NCBI GenBank assembly: GCA_018287875.1
Contig: JAGVVL010000018.1
Span: 3,402,501 to 3,466,500 of the forward strand
Length of the DNA stretch: 64,000 bases
Source: Nigrospora sphaerica
Lineage: Eukaryota; Ascomycota; Sordariomycetes; Amphisphaeriales; Apiosporaceae
Direction: 5' to 3'
The notes beneath the pieces were generated by a model. That model searched no databases. It was not told the origin of the DNA and saw only the letters and a program-made list of their open reading frames with translations. The position numbers and the translations under genes were made by a program. Positions 48,424-60,009 of this stretch are shown here, one piece after another (position 1 is the stretch's first letter; the number at the start of each line of letters is the position of its first letter).

Positions 48424-49860
48424 TCAGAGGTGCTTCATACGCGACGGCCGTACCCTGCTCCTCTCGTCCGAAGTCTTACTAAAGCAGAAGTCGGGCCCGG
48501 CCCTAAAAGATGTCCCGTCGGGGCTGATATTCAACTTCCAATCCCGTTTGGCCGGGGGCCTCAAGCCGTTGGTGCGCGAAGACGGACACGGCGTGAGCGG
48601 GTACCCGAAATCTGAAGGGGGGTCGGGGTCAGGCTGCGGCTCGGGCGTGGGTTGCCGCTCGTACGACAGCTGGTCGCGCCTTATATATATGACCTCCCTG
48701 TTCTGGTTATTTTCGTTGATGCGGATGACGTGGGTGACATTTTCGCCAAGATAGGGCCACTCGTTGAGGGAAAAGTGACCGCCTGGCGGGAAGTCGTCGG
48801 TGCCGGCACCCTCGGGGAGTAGCACGTAGACGACGCCCGAGGATACCGTGGCCAGGGCCGTCGACAGGCTCGACCAGGCCCGCGGCACGTTGGCGTAGAG
48901 CTGGCTGAAGTCGCGGGATATATGCTTGAAGCTGAGCGGCGTGTAGCCCCTGAGGTAATCACGATTCTCCTCCAACACCTTCCTCAGCGCCCCCGACGAG
49001 TGCACGCCACCCGAGTGCATCAGCGTCGAATTGGGCGGGACGGAAATCACCTCCATGCACTGCTCGACGGTCGGCACGGCGACGGTCGGGTCGCAGCAGT
49101 AGTCGCTGTCCATAAACGGCTCGTCGGGCTTCCCCCATAGCGGCGGCTCCCGTTCGTAGCAGACTTGCTGCGACGTGCTCGGAAGGTTGGCGTGGATGAG
49201 TGGCGGTACCACGCCCGAGTCGGCCGACGTATTGCTGTAGCGAGAGCGCATGCCGGTGTCGTTGAGACTTTCGGAGAGCTCGGTGGTGTTGGCCGTACTG
49301 CTGGTGCACGCAGCAGTGCTGGCAGTGGTGAAGGTACTCGTGGAGCTGGTCGGGGTGATGGTGGCCGGCGAAGGGTTTGTTCCGGAGATATCGGCGGCCG
49401 AGGCCGTCTTGCTATTATGCTTGCGAGTGGTGTTGAGATTGTTGAGGGACGGCTTGAAGTCTGACTGAGTTCGTCGAAGCCACGCCAAAGACAAGCGGAA
49501 CCAAGCCTTGGTGGCCCGCGGCGCGGCAAGAATCCGGTGCACCCTCGCCCGTGGCGTAGGTTCGGGCTTCGCTGTCGTCGAGCCCGAAGCCGGACAGGAT
49601 GTAGGACAGTCGGCGTTTGCTTCTGCTGTATCCGGTGACGATGCGGCCTTTGCCGGCGGCGGAGTCGAAGGGGGTGGAGGCGGGGGGGTTTGTGATGGGG
49701 GAAGGGGAGGAGGTGCTGCTACTGCTGCTACTGCTGGTGCTGTTGCCGAGGCTGTCGCTCCAGCTGCCCCTGCCACCCTCAGTTTCATGGCCTGGGCTTC
49801 GGATGCTTTGTGGTCACAGTCGGCGATGCTTTCGACCTCTCCTCGCACGCAACCAAACAC
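48424..49860 (-). CDS. unknown protein, low-complexity N-terminal half and globular C-terminal half
   Basis: Single exon, 478 aa. I do not recognise the family. Residues 1-240 are of low complexity: Ala/Pro-rich (PPPLPPSQTPPPPPPSTPPP), then Ser/Thr-rich with many possible O-glycosylation sites. Residues about 245-420 look like a folded domain: VCYEREPPLWGKPDEPFMD, two cysteines in DYCCDPTVAV, MHSGGVHSSGALRKVLEENR, SSGVVYVLLPEGAGTDDFPP, HFSLNEWPYLGENVTHVIRI. The end is Pro-rich and basic. There is no clean signal peptide at the first Met; an inner Met at residue 25 (MKLRVAGAAGATASATAPAVAAVAAP) gives a weakly hydrophobic start. Such fungal proteins are usually labelled hypothetical. The long open frame and non-random composition of the second half argue that it is real. 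Confidence 0.6.
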   Translation of the reverse strand: MFGCVRGEVESIADCDHKASEAQAMKLRVAGAAGATASATAPAVAAVAAPPPLPPSQTPPPPPPSTPPPAKAASSPDTAEANADCPTSCPASGSTTAKPEPTPRARVHRILAAPRATKAWFRLSLAWLRRTQSDFKPSLNNLNTTRKHNSKTASAADISGTNPSPATITPTSSTSTFTTASTAACTSSTANTTELSESLNDTGMRSRYSNTSADSGVVPPLIHANLPSTSQQVCYEREPPLWGKPDEPFMDSDYCCDPTVAVPTVEQCMEVISVPPNSTLMHSGGVHSSGALRKVLEENRDYLRGYTPLSFKHISRDFSQLYANVPRAWSSLSTALATVSSGVVYVLLPEGAGTDDFPPGGHFSLNEWPYLGENVTHVIRINENNQNREVIYIRRDQLSYERQPTPEPQPDPDPPSDFGYPLTPCPSSRTNGLRPPAKRDWKLNISPDGTSFRAGPDFCFSKTSDERSRVRPSRMKHL

Positions 49861-52800
49861 GAATGGCGGGCTCTGGTCATCCGATCGTGCTTTCCCCTCC
49901 AGTCATCCACCGACTGCGTTTTGGTACGGGCCCTGAAGGAGAAAGGTGCCCCTGGCGCAGGTACAAGCGCCCGCAGGAGGAGGCAGGTGCTGAGAGCTGG
50001 AGAGAGGGCGAACGGAATCGAGGGCAAAACGGTGGGAGGCGGGACGATGCCGGGGCGCCAGCAATGAGCTGGAGTTACCGTCGCTACCTTGGCCGCTGTG
50101 CTTCTCTTGTGTTCTCGAGGGATTGCGACGCCGGTTCTATGCCTCGCGGCGGCTTCGCGGTCACACGCACCTGCCTTGGGCGATTGACGGAACGAGGGCG
50201 AGGGAGATGGGTAATGGGCCGACAATGGATGGCTGACGGTCGATAGTTCGTTCCAACTACCCACGCCTTGGACTTGGTGTTGGCACTCGTTTCCCCCTTG
50301 GGTTGGTGTCGGTCTTTGATGGTGCTGGTGCTGGTGCTGGTGCTGGTGCTGATACCGATATGCTGGTGCTCGTGCTGGTGCCGCTGAGGCTCGTACTGGT
50401 GCTCGTGCTTCTGAGGCTCGTGCCAGCTTCCCATGTGCGTGCGTGCGTGCACGCGCGGGCGTGCGTGTAAACTGGACGTCGCGCGCGAGAAAGTTGTCGT
50501 TGCGCGTGGGTGCCTCTCGGCCGCGGGGATGTGAAGATGCGCCCCAAGGGGGGGAAATGGTCTGATTGCTTTGCCTGTCTCGGTGCCTTCGTGCAAGCCA
50601 GCGGTGCATATGCCCCGAGATATATTTGTTTTTACCCGTCTTTTCCTTTCTTTGTTCCCACCCACCGATTTGCTTCCACGCTTGCTGCTGTTCCTCTTTT
50701 TCCTTCTTTCGCCTCGACGGTCGGTAATAATTCCTTTCCCGCGTAGGCGAACGCCACCATCGCGGACCTCGGAGTTTCCACGCTACTCTCTAGGAACGGC
50801 TTGCGTCTTCTCTGTCGTGGTTGGCTCACCCCGCCCGGGCACACAGCGCTCGAAGGATCTCGGAGCGACATCCGGCAACAAAAAATCAATTCCGCTTCCT
50901 CTCCTCGTCCCTCGCCTCGGCCGCCATGCGATTCCGTGATGTTGCTTGCGCCTGGTCCTGGTTGCCTAGCGTTGCATGTTGCTGAGTCTACGTCCCTCGT
51001 GCGTCGTCTCGCGCCGTGTGGCTTCTACTCTAAGCCTTGAGCTTCGTCGGTCAAAGGATGTGCCGAAGCCTATTGTGCGCGCCGGAGCCTCATCGGTTTT
51101 GCCCGAGCGCTTTCAGGAAGCACCTCTCGGCAACCAAGATGGTCTACATTCACTACCTACTTAAGGTGTGACTTTCAACTTAGCCTAAACTATAACGGGC
51201 GAATCCGAGACAGACCGAGAGTTTGAACTGATACCCCCCCCCTTTTCCCCATTCGGGCTCCTAAAGCCGCGCCCCATCCCACTCATTGCCCCAAACGTAG
51301 CTTCTCTACATAAACGAGTGGCGGCCCCATTTCTGGAGACGATTCTGCTTTGTCTTATGACGATCCCTGGCGACCAGGTTGCCTTAATCGGGCGACTCAC
51401 GGACCTACCTTCACTCACCTCGCTCAACAATAGCCTGGATCGTCATGTCCGGGCTGCGTATGTACTGGGCCGGCAGATCAGCGGACCGGCCGTCCTTTGC
51501 ATACATTCTTTGTCCTTCGTCTCCACTCGGCTGCCTGACGCGGCCTGTGAGATCTCGGTATCTCAGTATCTCAGTATCACAGATATATAGATAAAGGAGC
51601 CAAGGCATTTTCAAGGCTACAGTTTAAGCGACTGGCAACTTCTCCCTACACCTGGACCTTTGCAGAAAGCAGAGCTTGTTCTTGAGATCTTCATGGACAT
51701 GTCGGGGCGATTGCAGAAACCAGAAGATTGAATAAAAACATGCAAGGGGCAGTTGCACGTGGAATTTCCTGGAACCTCCCCTTTGTCATCTAAACCCTGT
51801 TTTTGGTATAGGACTTGCTGTGAGAGCTCGAGATATGCCACCTGGTAGGTGGGCACTATGGAAACTATCGACACTTGAGTACCAGCACGTGAAGCTCAGG
51901 TCAAAGTAAATTCTTCGTCGAAAATCGAATAAAGAATCCCTCGGAAAACCTCTTCGCGCTAATAACTCATGGGACTACGCTTAAACTCGTTATAATCATG
52001 CCACTCCCACACAAGTTGCATCCCCCACTTTGATGGCTAAAGGAAGCTCAACTTCCAGCTGATTAATATCGAAATTGGATTCTTATCAGATCATGGATAC
52101 TCAGTACCACTCCGCCCATGCCCTGCTAGGGGCGGTGGCTCCGCTATCCTCATGGAAAACCACGTTGGACCTCTGAGATTGATTCCTTGGAAGGAAACGC
52201 ATTCAATCACACGACTGCAATTACAATAATTTGGATAAATTACTGTTTTACCGAACCGGCTGACTGTTCGCTGCCGTGGATCATTCATATTTCTAGCTGG
52301 AAATAAAACCATGGAGCCCAGTTTCATTACACTTGAGAGCCGGGATGCTGTGTTGAAATATGACCCTCCATGCCGTGGGTCCCACATCCAACAACGCTCT
52401 GAGCAGTTAGAAACTGGAATTGGCGAATATTACTGTGGCGCACTGAGCACCTAGCATCCAGACTGGAGTTGGTCATAGCAGCCTTGCAGTATGGGCTTCT
52501 AGGGTGCTTTGCCTCCAGTGTGATGAAGACAGAGCCTTGACATCCAGGATCCAGTAACTGCTGGACAAGTATGCACAGCAGGCTGGGAAAAGGTGTAAGT
52601 ATCGAATATCCTTTAAAGTCTCTAAGTGCAGCTCAACTAGGCGTAGGCGCAAAGACGTTCGGCAACACAGCACATGACCACCTCAGCAGAAAATCCGGAT
52701 AGCCTTGAAGAAAACGGGTTGATCTACACAGAACACTTTCTAAACTCCAGGTTGACTGAAGTAGTGCAATGCTGGAATGTCTAGCTCCAGTGTGTTTACT

Positions 52801-53848
52801 ATGAGATTGGCCTTCTCATATATCTAGTCGTTCATGCTTTCGCAAGGCTACCCCAAATGGCGATCAGAGCAGTGACGGGTTCACATATGAAGTATCCTAA
52901 AATCACTACTTTATACTGCAGCTTGACCTTTCTGGATTGCAGATTGAATCGATGATCCAGAATTCTGAAGGCCGGCTCCAACAGTATGAGACCGAGGGAA
53001 CACGATTTGTGTTTTGGGGGGGGGTGTATCTCAGCCCTATTTACGTGGTCTTCAGACGCTCGCCTGCTCAATATATCCGCTTCTATTTAATCGCGTGTGT
53101 CGCAAACGCTTTAGGAGGATGGAGCAGGCATGACCGCCATCCTATGATGGGACTGAATCATAAAAACGATTATTCCGGAACTATGTTAGCCTCACAGGAA
53201 ATCATCCTACCACATCCGCTTCCTCTTACCCCGAAATGAGTTCCTTGAATGTTCGTCATGGGACATTCTCAAAACAATCCACTTGCCACTGGCTTTTTGG
53301 TGTCATTAAAGGATGTATCGTTGCCAATATGCATTGATATCGGTCCGAGACCAGAGAAAGGATGTCATGACCGTACACCGGTTCTGCTCGAAGAGGGATG
53401 CCGTGACTGGGCCGATGAGAGCCTCATTTTCGGCTACAGCCTACCGCGAGGAAACTGTACGATGGGGTCTGGATGTTTGGCAGTCCCGAAAAGTAGTGTC
53501 ACTTGGACGGACATGTTACGCAATAGGGGTAATCTATCTCACTGGTAAGGGTGCAAGTCTGTGTGAGGCCGCATTGGAGGGCGACACCGACTTCGCGATT
53601 TCATACTTGGGATAATTCATGCCACAGCTTTCTGCCACGACATAAGAATGGCTACAGAGTAATGTAAATATATAGTCTGAAAGAAAGCGCGCCTGCTCTT
53701 TCGTCTTAGCGGCTTCTCTATCGTCCTTGACGCGCGTCAAGGCCTCCTTTACAAGACGGCAGTAGGGTAACTACAAGCTTCCCGCCGTGCACCTGCCCGC
53801 AGACACAGGTCAAGCCGCTCGTTGCCTCTAACACCCGATGCTAACCCT
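49861..53848. other. 4-kb stretch without a supported gene
   Basis: 50.2-50.5 kb holds a degenerate CTGGTG minisatellite; 50.6-50.75 kb is CT-rich on the plus strand. 51.6-53.75 kb is AT-richer than the rest of the window, with only short frames, and could be an old degraded repeat; no motif of a known element was found in it. Confidence 0.45.
50321..50350. repeat. hexanucleotide minisatellite (GGTGCT)5
   Basis: Five perfect copies of GGTGCT, extended to about 50434 by degenerate CTGGTGCTCGT units. It is upstream of the unknown gene at 48424-49860. Confidence 0.9.
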
Positions 53849-54994
53849 TCACACGGCCGACGCGAATGGATCCGTGAAACTGCGATCCTGCCCGGCGGCT
53901 TCCATCAACAAGCGCGTGAACTTGAGGCGCTCCGCGGTCTTCATGACGGTGGGGCGGCGCACCCAGCCGATCTCGGTGGGCAAGCGCTCATTTTCTATTC
54001 GCGAAGGGCACCATTGTCAGCAGTGTTCCTTGGGGACGTGGGCAGAGGTTTTTCGGATCGACCGTCTTTTGTCACGGCAGTCATCTTCTCGAGAAACCTC
54101 GGCCGGGGGGAGGGGGAAAGGGGGACGACGTACTAATCCAATAATCGATAAAGGTGCGGTTGACGGTGCCCGTGGTGCCGTCGGCCATGATCTCGAAGAA
54201 GGAGGCGCACTCGCCCCAGCTGAAGCCGTCGGCCAGCAGCGACGTCGTGTGCTTGGGGTTGGTGCGGCGCGACGTCGCGAGCCGCGCCATGCGCGCGTCG
54301 GCCAACTGCTTCACCGTGATGGTCGGCGTCGTGAAGAAGGACGAAGTCTCGGCCCAGACGGTCGCGTTGAACGGGAGCGGGTCGGCGAAGAAGCGGTCGG
54401 ACCGGCTGGATGGGCGAGGAATACCATGGGTTAGATCATTCTGGCTTTCTTGATCCCGCCCTCTCGGCGCCGGCGAAACGAGGCGACGGGGACGGAGGAG
54501 TGGCCCGGGGCGCGGAATAAGGCGTCACTTACCTCAGACTGAAGTCGTGCTCCAGCACGCCCTCGCGGCCCAGCGTGTTGAGGTCAAAGGTCCGCGCCAG
54601 GGGCTGCGGGTTGGTGCGCACGGCCTGCGAGAAGAGGATCACGGCGTCCATCTTGTCGATGTTGAAGCCCTCAAGCATGGCGTTGGCCAGTATGTCGCGG
54701 GTGATGCCGCGCCCGCTCGGGGGCAGGTAGCCGTGGTTCGCGAGGGTGTTGAGGCCGGGACACGGACCGCGCGCTGTGTATTTCCCTCTTCGTCAGTGAT
54801 GGAGATCTTAGGAGACGTGGAGGAGCCCCTGGTGAGGAACAAAAGCGCTCACCATCATTGGGCCCCGGGGCCGTAAACGGTCGGGCCACCCAGGTTTGTC
54901 GAGTATCAAGAGAGCCCTCGCCTCGGAAGAAAGACGGGAAAGCCAAGACCGGGCTTACGATGCCGGAGAAGTGGAGGATGGATGTTATCTTCAT
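53849..54994 (-). CDS. secreted heme-thiolate peroxidase (chloroperoxidase/short unspecific peroxygenase family), 4 exons
   Basis: Exons 54994-54853, 54773-54533, 54405-54134 and 53994-53849; joins in phases 1, 2, 1 give 266 aa, the size of short-type peroxygenases. The family uses hydrogen peroxide to insert oxygen into C-H bonds or to halogenate or oxidise substrates. Features: N-terminal signal-like segment ILHFSGIVSPVLAFPSFF; a possible Kex-type site in LDTRQT; the heme ligand in RGPCPGLNTLANHGYLP (Cys52); the EHD motif at 122-124 in LEHDFSLSRSDRF; a catalytic Glu candidate in WGECASFFEIM (Glu193 or Glu199). Potential N-glycosylation at NAT and NRT. A TATA box lies about 120 bp upstream. 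Confidence 0.88.
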
Positions 54995-55110
54995 GGTGGC
55001 GGCGAGCGATGCAACCAGTGCGATCCTGTGAGTTCAAGCCTGTGAATGGGGGTTATGTCCTTGATTCTTCTTAACGCTCACTTTCTTCTACACTGCGAGG
55101 TCTTGCGATG

Positions 55111-55118
55111 TTATATAT
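55111..55118 (-). promoter_or_regulatory. TATA box of the peroxygenase gene
   Basis: TTATATAT on the plus strand (ATATATAA on the minus strand), about 120 bp upstream of the start codon at 54994. Confidence 0.55.
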
Positions 55119-55587
55119 CCGTCCCATCATGGTGCTGCTGTCCCGAATGGATAGTCTTCAAGTCGATCATGAATCCCCCCCCACCCCCACGCGCTACTGC
55201 AGACCAGGCATCATCAGTGTCTCCAATATAATTGCAATAGCTATATCGAGGACATCGAATTTAGGCTTCCAGAGTAGTTGACGCTCCGTCGTCAAGCGCA
55301 GAACCTCGGCTCGCAATCGATGCTCAAAACAAGTAATAGTTGAGAACAGAGGCGTTACTAGTGTGGTGGTTTTGTGCTGCTACAGCATGAAAAGAAAGGG
55401 CGCTCGGCAGCTTGGCAGTTCGGAATAGACGGTTGACCCGCCTCGGCGGTTCCTAGCATTGAGCACGGCCCCTGGCAAGGGCAAAACTGTGGAAAAAGGA
55501 CGAACGAGTGGAAAAACCCACCGAATGTTTCCAGCCTTGAAACCATCGACTACTTCTACGTTGGCTTCGGCGAAGGGCGAAACGCGC

Positions 55588-55643
55588 CAGCTTCGAATGG
55601 GGGAGGCCCAGCTTTGAATGGGTGAGGCGCAGCTTCGAATGGA
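55588..55643. repeat. 21-bp tandem repeat, 2.6 copies
   Basis: Units begin CAGCTTYGAATGGG at 55588, 55609 and 55630, with one or two mismatches each. They sit in the intergenic region between the divergent peroxygenase and esterase genes. Confidence 0.85.
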
Positions 55644-56099
55644 AAAGGCCCTTGCCAAGTCGGCAGTCGGCAGCCGGCAGCCGGACGGGTTTCGGATGCT
55701 AATTGCGAGTCGATACTGAAGCCGCATCGCCACAACGGACTCCCGATGTACAGTAGGTACCCAAAGGAAGGAGCCTCGTCGGCGAGCGGGAGGCTGCTTG
55801 CTCGTTGGCCTTTGCAGGCTCAGATGAGCGCGCTGTTCAGGACGCCAAGGCGACCACGACAGTTCTTGTGGTCCTCTGGACGCCTGCTTTGCCAAGCCCG
55901 GGCTAAGAGGAATCAGGTAATCGGGCTGCCATGATCTGCAAGCGCTGTACCGAGAAAGTGGCCCGGTTTGGCCACGCGTCCGCCGCCTCTCCCTCTCTTC
56001 CTCGCTCGCTTTCTGTGATACCACCCCCTAGCAACGTTTCTGTTCGGCGCCTTAGCACCGCCCTCTTTCCTGTTCTCTTTTTTCTGGCTCTGCTCCGTC

Positions 56100-57188
56100 A
56101 TGATGCCGCTTGGGGGCGTGAGTCGCGGGCGCGTCGGCGTGGCGGCGGCGGTGCTGCTGGTGCTGCCCGTGACGCTGTTGGTGGCCTTTTACGCCGGTCT
56201 GATCGATCTACAGCCCTACTACCAGAGCGTCGTGAGCCAGCACCACGCCCCCGGTACCATCACTGCACCCCCGACACCCCCGACGCAACCGCCGCCGCCG
56301 CCGCCGCCGCCGGACTTTTATGCCCGCATTTTGCCATTGGGCGCATCCATTGTCTGGGGTTGGCGGTCCTCGGACCGCAGCGGGTAAGTTTTGCTTGTTC
56401 TTCGGGGTGCCACGGCATGACACAGGCGGACAAAGAGCGCGACCACCGGGTCCGTCTCCGCCCCCCGCCCCTGCATATTATCATCCTTTCCCCGAGCCGC
56501 TCCAACAACCCGGAGCATTTTCCCACTGACTCCTCCCCCTTTCCCCCGTCCCAGATTCCGGCGACCGCTTCGGGAGGCGCTGGTAGTGGCGGGCTGGCGC
56601 GTCAACATGGTGGGCTCGAAGCAGGGGGGTGACATGGAGGATAACGACGTGGAGGCTCACCCGGGCGACACCATCGCCCAGGTGCACGAGGCGGCGCTGC
56701 GGTCGGTGCGGTACCAGCCCAACATCGTGCTGGTGCACGCGGGCACCAACGACTGCCGCACGGCGGCGGGGGCAGCGGGGGCGGGCGCCGCCATGGATGC
56801 GCTTCTTGACGACCTCTTCGCCGAGGTGCCGGGCGTCGCCATCGTCCTGGCGACGCTGATCCCCTCGGTGCAGCCGCTCGTCGAGCGCGAGCGCCCGGGC
56901 ATCAACGCGCAGCTCCGCGCCCTCGCTGCCCGCCGCCGGGCCCGCGGCCAGAAGCTCGTCCTCGCCGACATGGACCCCCCGGCCGCCACTGCCAACGACG
57001 CCGCCGGCTCCGACCGCATCCTCCCCGACGACATCCACCCCGATCGCGTGCACCCCAAAGACAGCGGCCACACCAAGATGGCCCACATCCTGTACCGCGC
57101 CATCATGGAGGCGCACACCGCCGGCCTCATCACCAAGCCCCATCCCACGATATACGAGAAGGGCGAGGAGCTCATTCTTCCGAGTTAG
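56100..57188 (+). CDS. CE3-like SGNH esterase with N-terminal membrane anchor, 2 exons
   Basis: Exons 56100-56383 and 56555-57188 give 305 aa. An N-terminal helix VGVAAAVLLVLPVTLLVAFY at about 12-31 is a signal anchor; a Pro/Thr-rich linker (TPPTQPPPPPPPP) follows; then the SGNH domain begins with ILPLGASIVWGW (block I; GDS is GAS, the catalytic Ser is kept). The second part has RPLREALVVAGWRVNMVGSK, AHPGDTIAQVHEA, block III VLVHAGTNDC, and block V DDIHPDRVHPKDSGHTKMA with catalytic Asp/His. The PLGxSIxxG ... VNMVGSK ... GTND pattern is that of carbohydrate-esterase-3-type acetyl esterases, so a cell-surface or secreted deacetylase of polysaccharides is likely. The alternative start at 56103 (second Met) would change nothing. 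Intron: GTAAGT, TCCCAG. Confidence 0.87.
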
Positions 57189-60009
57189 TGAACTAATGAG
57201 CAGGTTAGAGGGCCTAGAAGCTGCGGGGGTGCGTTTCCCCCGGTGAAGCATTCCAATAGAGCTTATCATTAGAGCCACGAAACCATTTCCCTAGATGCTG
57301 GCTTCCACGCATCTACCTGTGCACTTTCTTTGTGGGCGGAATGGAGCCGGTGGAGTTTCGCTTATGACGACACATAGATCGACATAATGAAGGGCGATGA
57401 CTGTACGCTGAAGAACCTCGTACACGAACCTGCAGGCCGTGCTTGTCGGCAAGTAAAACGCGTCTGGCACATCTGCGTCCACTGTTCATGCAGAATGGGA
57501 TACCGAAGGCGGAGGCGACGAAGAGACGCCCAATAAACAAAGTTACAAGAGAAGGTCCTAGGCCACTGAGGCTTGTTGTTGTCCAGGAACATGGAGCTGC
57601 CACGGATGCCGCCGGCAATTCCAGTACAAATAACGAAGATGATGACCACGACAAGTCGGTCAGTTGCAGTGCCAGAATGCCCGGGCCCGGCAGGACCACG
57701 AGGAGCATGTCCGTTGGCGAGAAGATGATGCCATAGTCCACTGCCCTCAGTAGTGCGTTGATTTTGGCGAACCCCGTCCTCTCGGCGACGATGGTGACGG
57801 AGATGGCAAAAGATGGGACCAACCACACCTCGTGCTCGTCGGCCGCTGGTGCCACGAGCGTTGATGACCTCTCGTATCTCTACGCCCCGGACCCCATCGG
57901 GTCAAACAGGACGGCGGCGCTGATAGACCTGAGGCACGACATGAACATCCATGGTCGTCTTGGTCACGTTACCGCCAGGCCACGACGCTGACATGGCCAA
58001 TTGGTATCGCGTCTTGTGCGTGCGCAGGCCCATACCTGCGTGCGATGCCTTTCGCTGCCCCGGCGAGTACCTGAATCGCATCTTGTGCACCCACCGGGAG
58101 CCTGGAACTCGTCTATCTCGTCGGCCGCCGGATACAGCCACGACCCGGCCACCGCTAGCTAGGCAAGACCACTACCACGGCCGACAGGGCGAGTCTTGCG
58201 TTACTGCGCCCCTGACTAACGTGCCCGCGCCAGATGAGGCTTTGGATGAAGATTTGTCGAGGCGGCGGCTTTCCAAGGCAATACCTACCCAGCTTGGGTT
58301 AGTAGTACCTGGGGCGCGACACGCCTAGTTCAGGTGGTGCGCTCCCCTATTTTAGCCAGCGCCACGCGGGAAATCTCAACAGGGCTTTTGGCGCCAGGCG
58401 GACGGGAATCTGCGAGAGCCGGCCTACAAGACGATTTCGCTGACGCTAGGCGCGCCAACCACGGCGCCAGCGGCAGGAGTCATCTCCTTGCGAGTCCCTA
58501 TTGGAGGACCGTAGCAGCCGTTACTGGCGATGCCGCTTATAGGTAACTGTAGCGTTGGATTCACGAGTCGTCACCGTATTCTGTGCCGCAACGGGCCTTC
58601 CAGGCTTTTTTTGGGCTGACGGCGGGCGGCTCGGGGGCGGGTAGATTGGGATCTGACGTTTTCCGATCAGCAGGGCATTGTGGTACGCGGCGAAGGGCGC
58701 ACCTGTACTTGCATGGCTGGCATGACGAGTGCATACACATCCACACAACACAATCCGTCTCCTTCTTTTCACTCGTGTTCCAGAAAAGAAGCCAATCTGG
58801 ACCTAAGCAGGTGTGAGTGTGTGAGCGCGTGTGTATGGCCTCGCAAGCCGCCAGGGGTGATGCCTGCTGGATATTTGGCGATCAGTTCTGGTAGGGGCGA
58901 ATCACGGAGCTCAGCACCCAATGGGGAATGCTCATCGACGGCCTGGGAAGCGGGCGGCGACACATGGTGCTGCTCATCACCTGCAGGTTCCGCAGCTTCA
59001 TTCCCTGAACCAAAACAACCGACGGACGTGCGTAGGCAGATGGGGGACCCACCAACGCGAGGGGCGCAGAACCTTGGGAAGTCCAGGGCCATCCACCATC
59101 CTCACAGGCCCGCGGCAGCAACCCACCCCACTAACCGGGCCGTCACCAACAGGCATTGCCCCCACGCAACACAAGAACGCCGGCCAGAAACCCTCCATTG
59201 GCCCTCCCGGCCCCTCGAGGGCCGAGGCGCGAGGAGGCCCTTTGTATACGGCGTAGTGGTTTTCGATGGATTCGGACTGAAGGCCTCGTGATTTGCGACA
59301 TGGGGCGCAATGCAACTCGGGTGTGGTGACAGCCCACCATGACACGATGGCTACACAACGCCGGTGAATTGCCCACCCCCCGAGTGCGCGCGTCAGTACC
59401 ACATCCCTAGATGGATCCCCCCAAGGTGGTGTGCGAGTGCCTACGCGCGTGCGCCCATGTGTTTGTACGTGACGGACACGTGTATAGTATGTGTATGTGT
59501 AGGTATATGTGCGTCCCACGCGTTCCGATCCTATCCAGTGAATGCGCTGCTAGGCACACAATACGACGTGTGCACGTGTTTTCTGGTGCATGTGGGAAAC
59601 CCTGCCGCCCTCGCGGATGGCGCGTCCATTGAGCAGGCATACCTGCACGTCGCTGAGTGTTACCTGCCAAGGCGATTAAGTCGCATAACCGGATCGAAGG
59701 TGTTCTTGTTCTTCTCTGTGCCATCTTCCTCCCCTCAATCCTACCGTCACCAAGGCCGTTGACCGTCTCTCTGGCCTCGGCCCCCGCCACACCGGCTCGT
59801 CGTCCGCTTCCCCCCGTGTCACTCCGGCAGCCACCCTCGTACTCCTGCGCAAGGATCGAATATCGGTAGTCACCAAGCGGTATTGTTGTCCTGCATACGG
59901 AGCAGTGGGTAACACTATCGAATGCTCGCATCTCGGCAGCCAGGGCAGGCCAGCCTGGGAAATGTGCATACACGCCAGTGGCTCGGCAGATCTGGTTCGG
60001 GTTGCCATG
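57189..60009. other. 2.8-kb stretch without a supported gene
   Basis: Minus-strand frames at 57313-57855 and 57362-57826 carry hydrophobic, membrane-like runs (for example LLVVLPGPGILALQLTDLSW) but they overlap in different frames and no complete gene could be assembled; see findings. GT/TA-rich low-complexity sequence lies near 59460-59515. Confidence 0.4.

Larger units (their letters stand above)
54995..56099. other. divergent promoter region between peroxygenase and SGNH esterase
   Basis: About 1.1 kb separates the two divergently transcribed genes. No coding features; a 21-bp tandem repeat lies at 55588-55643. Confidence 0.5.

Noticed and set aside
51600..53750. AT-richer stretch as a possible heavily mutated transposon
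   Set aside because: No terminal repeats, target-site duplication or protein motif of a transposon could be found, so it is only mentioned as intergenic.
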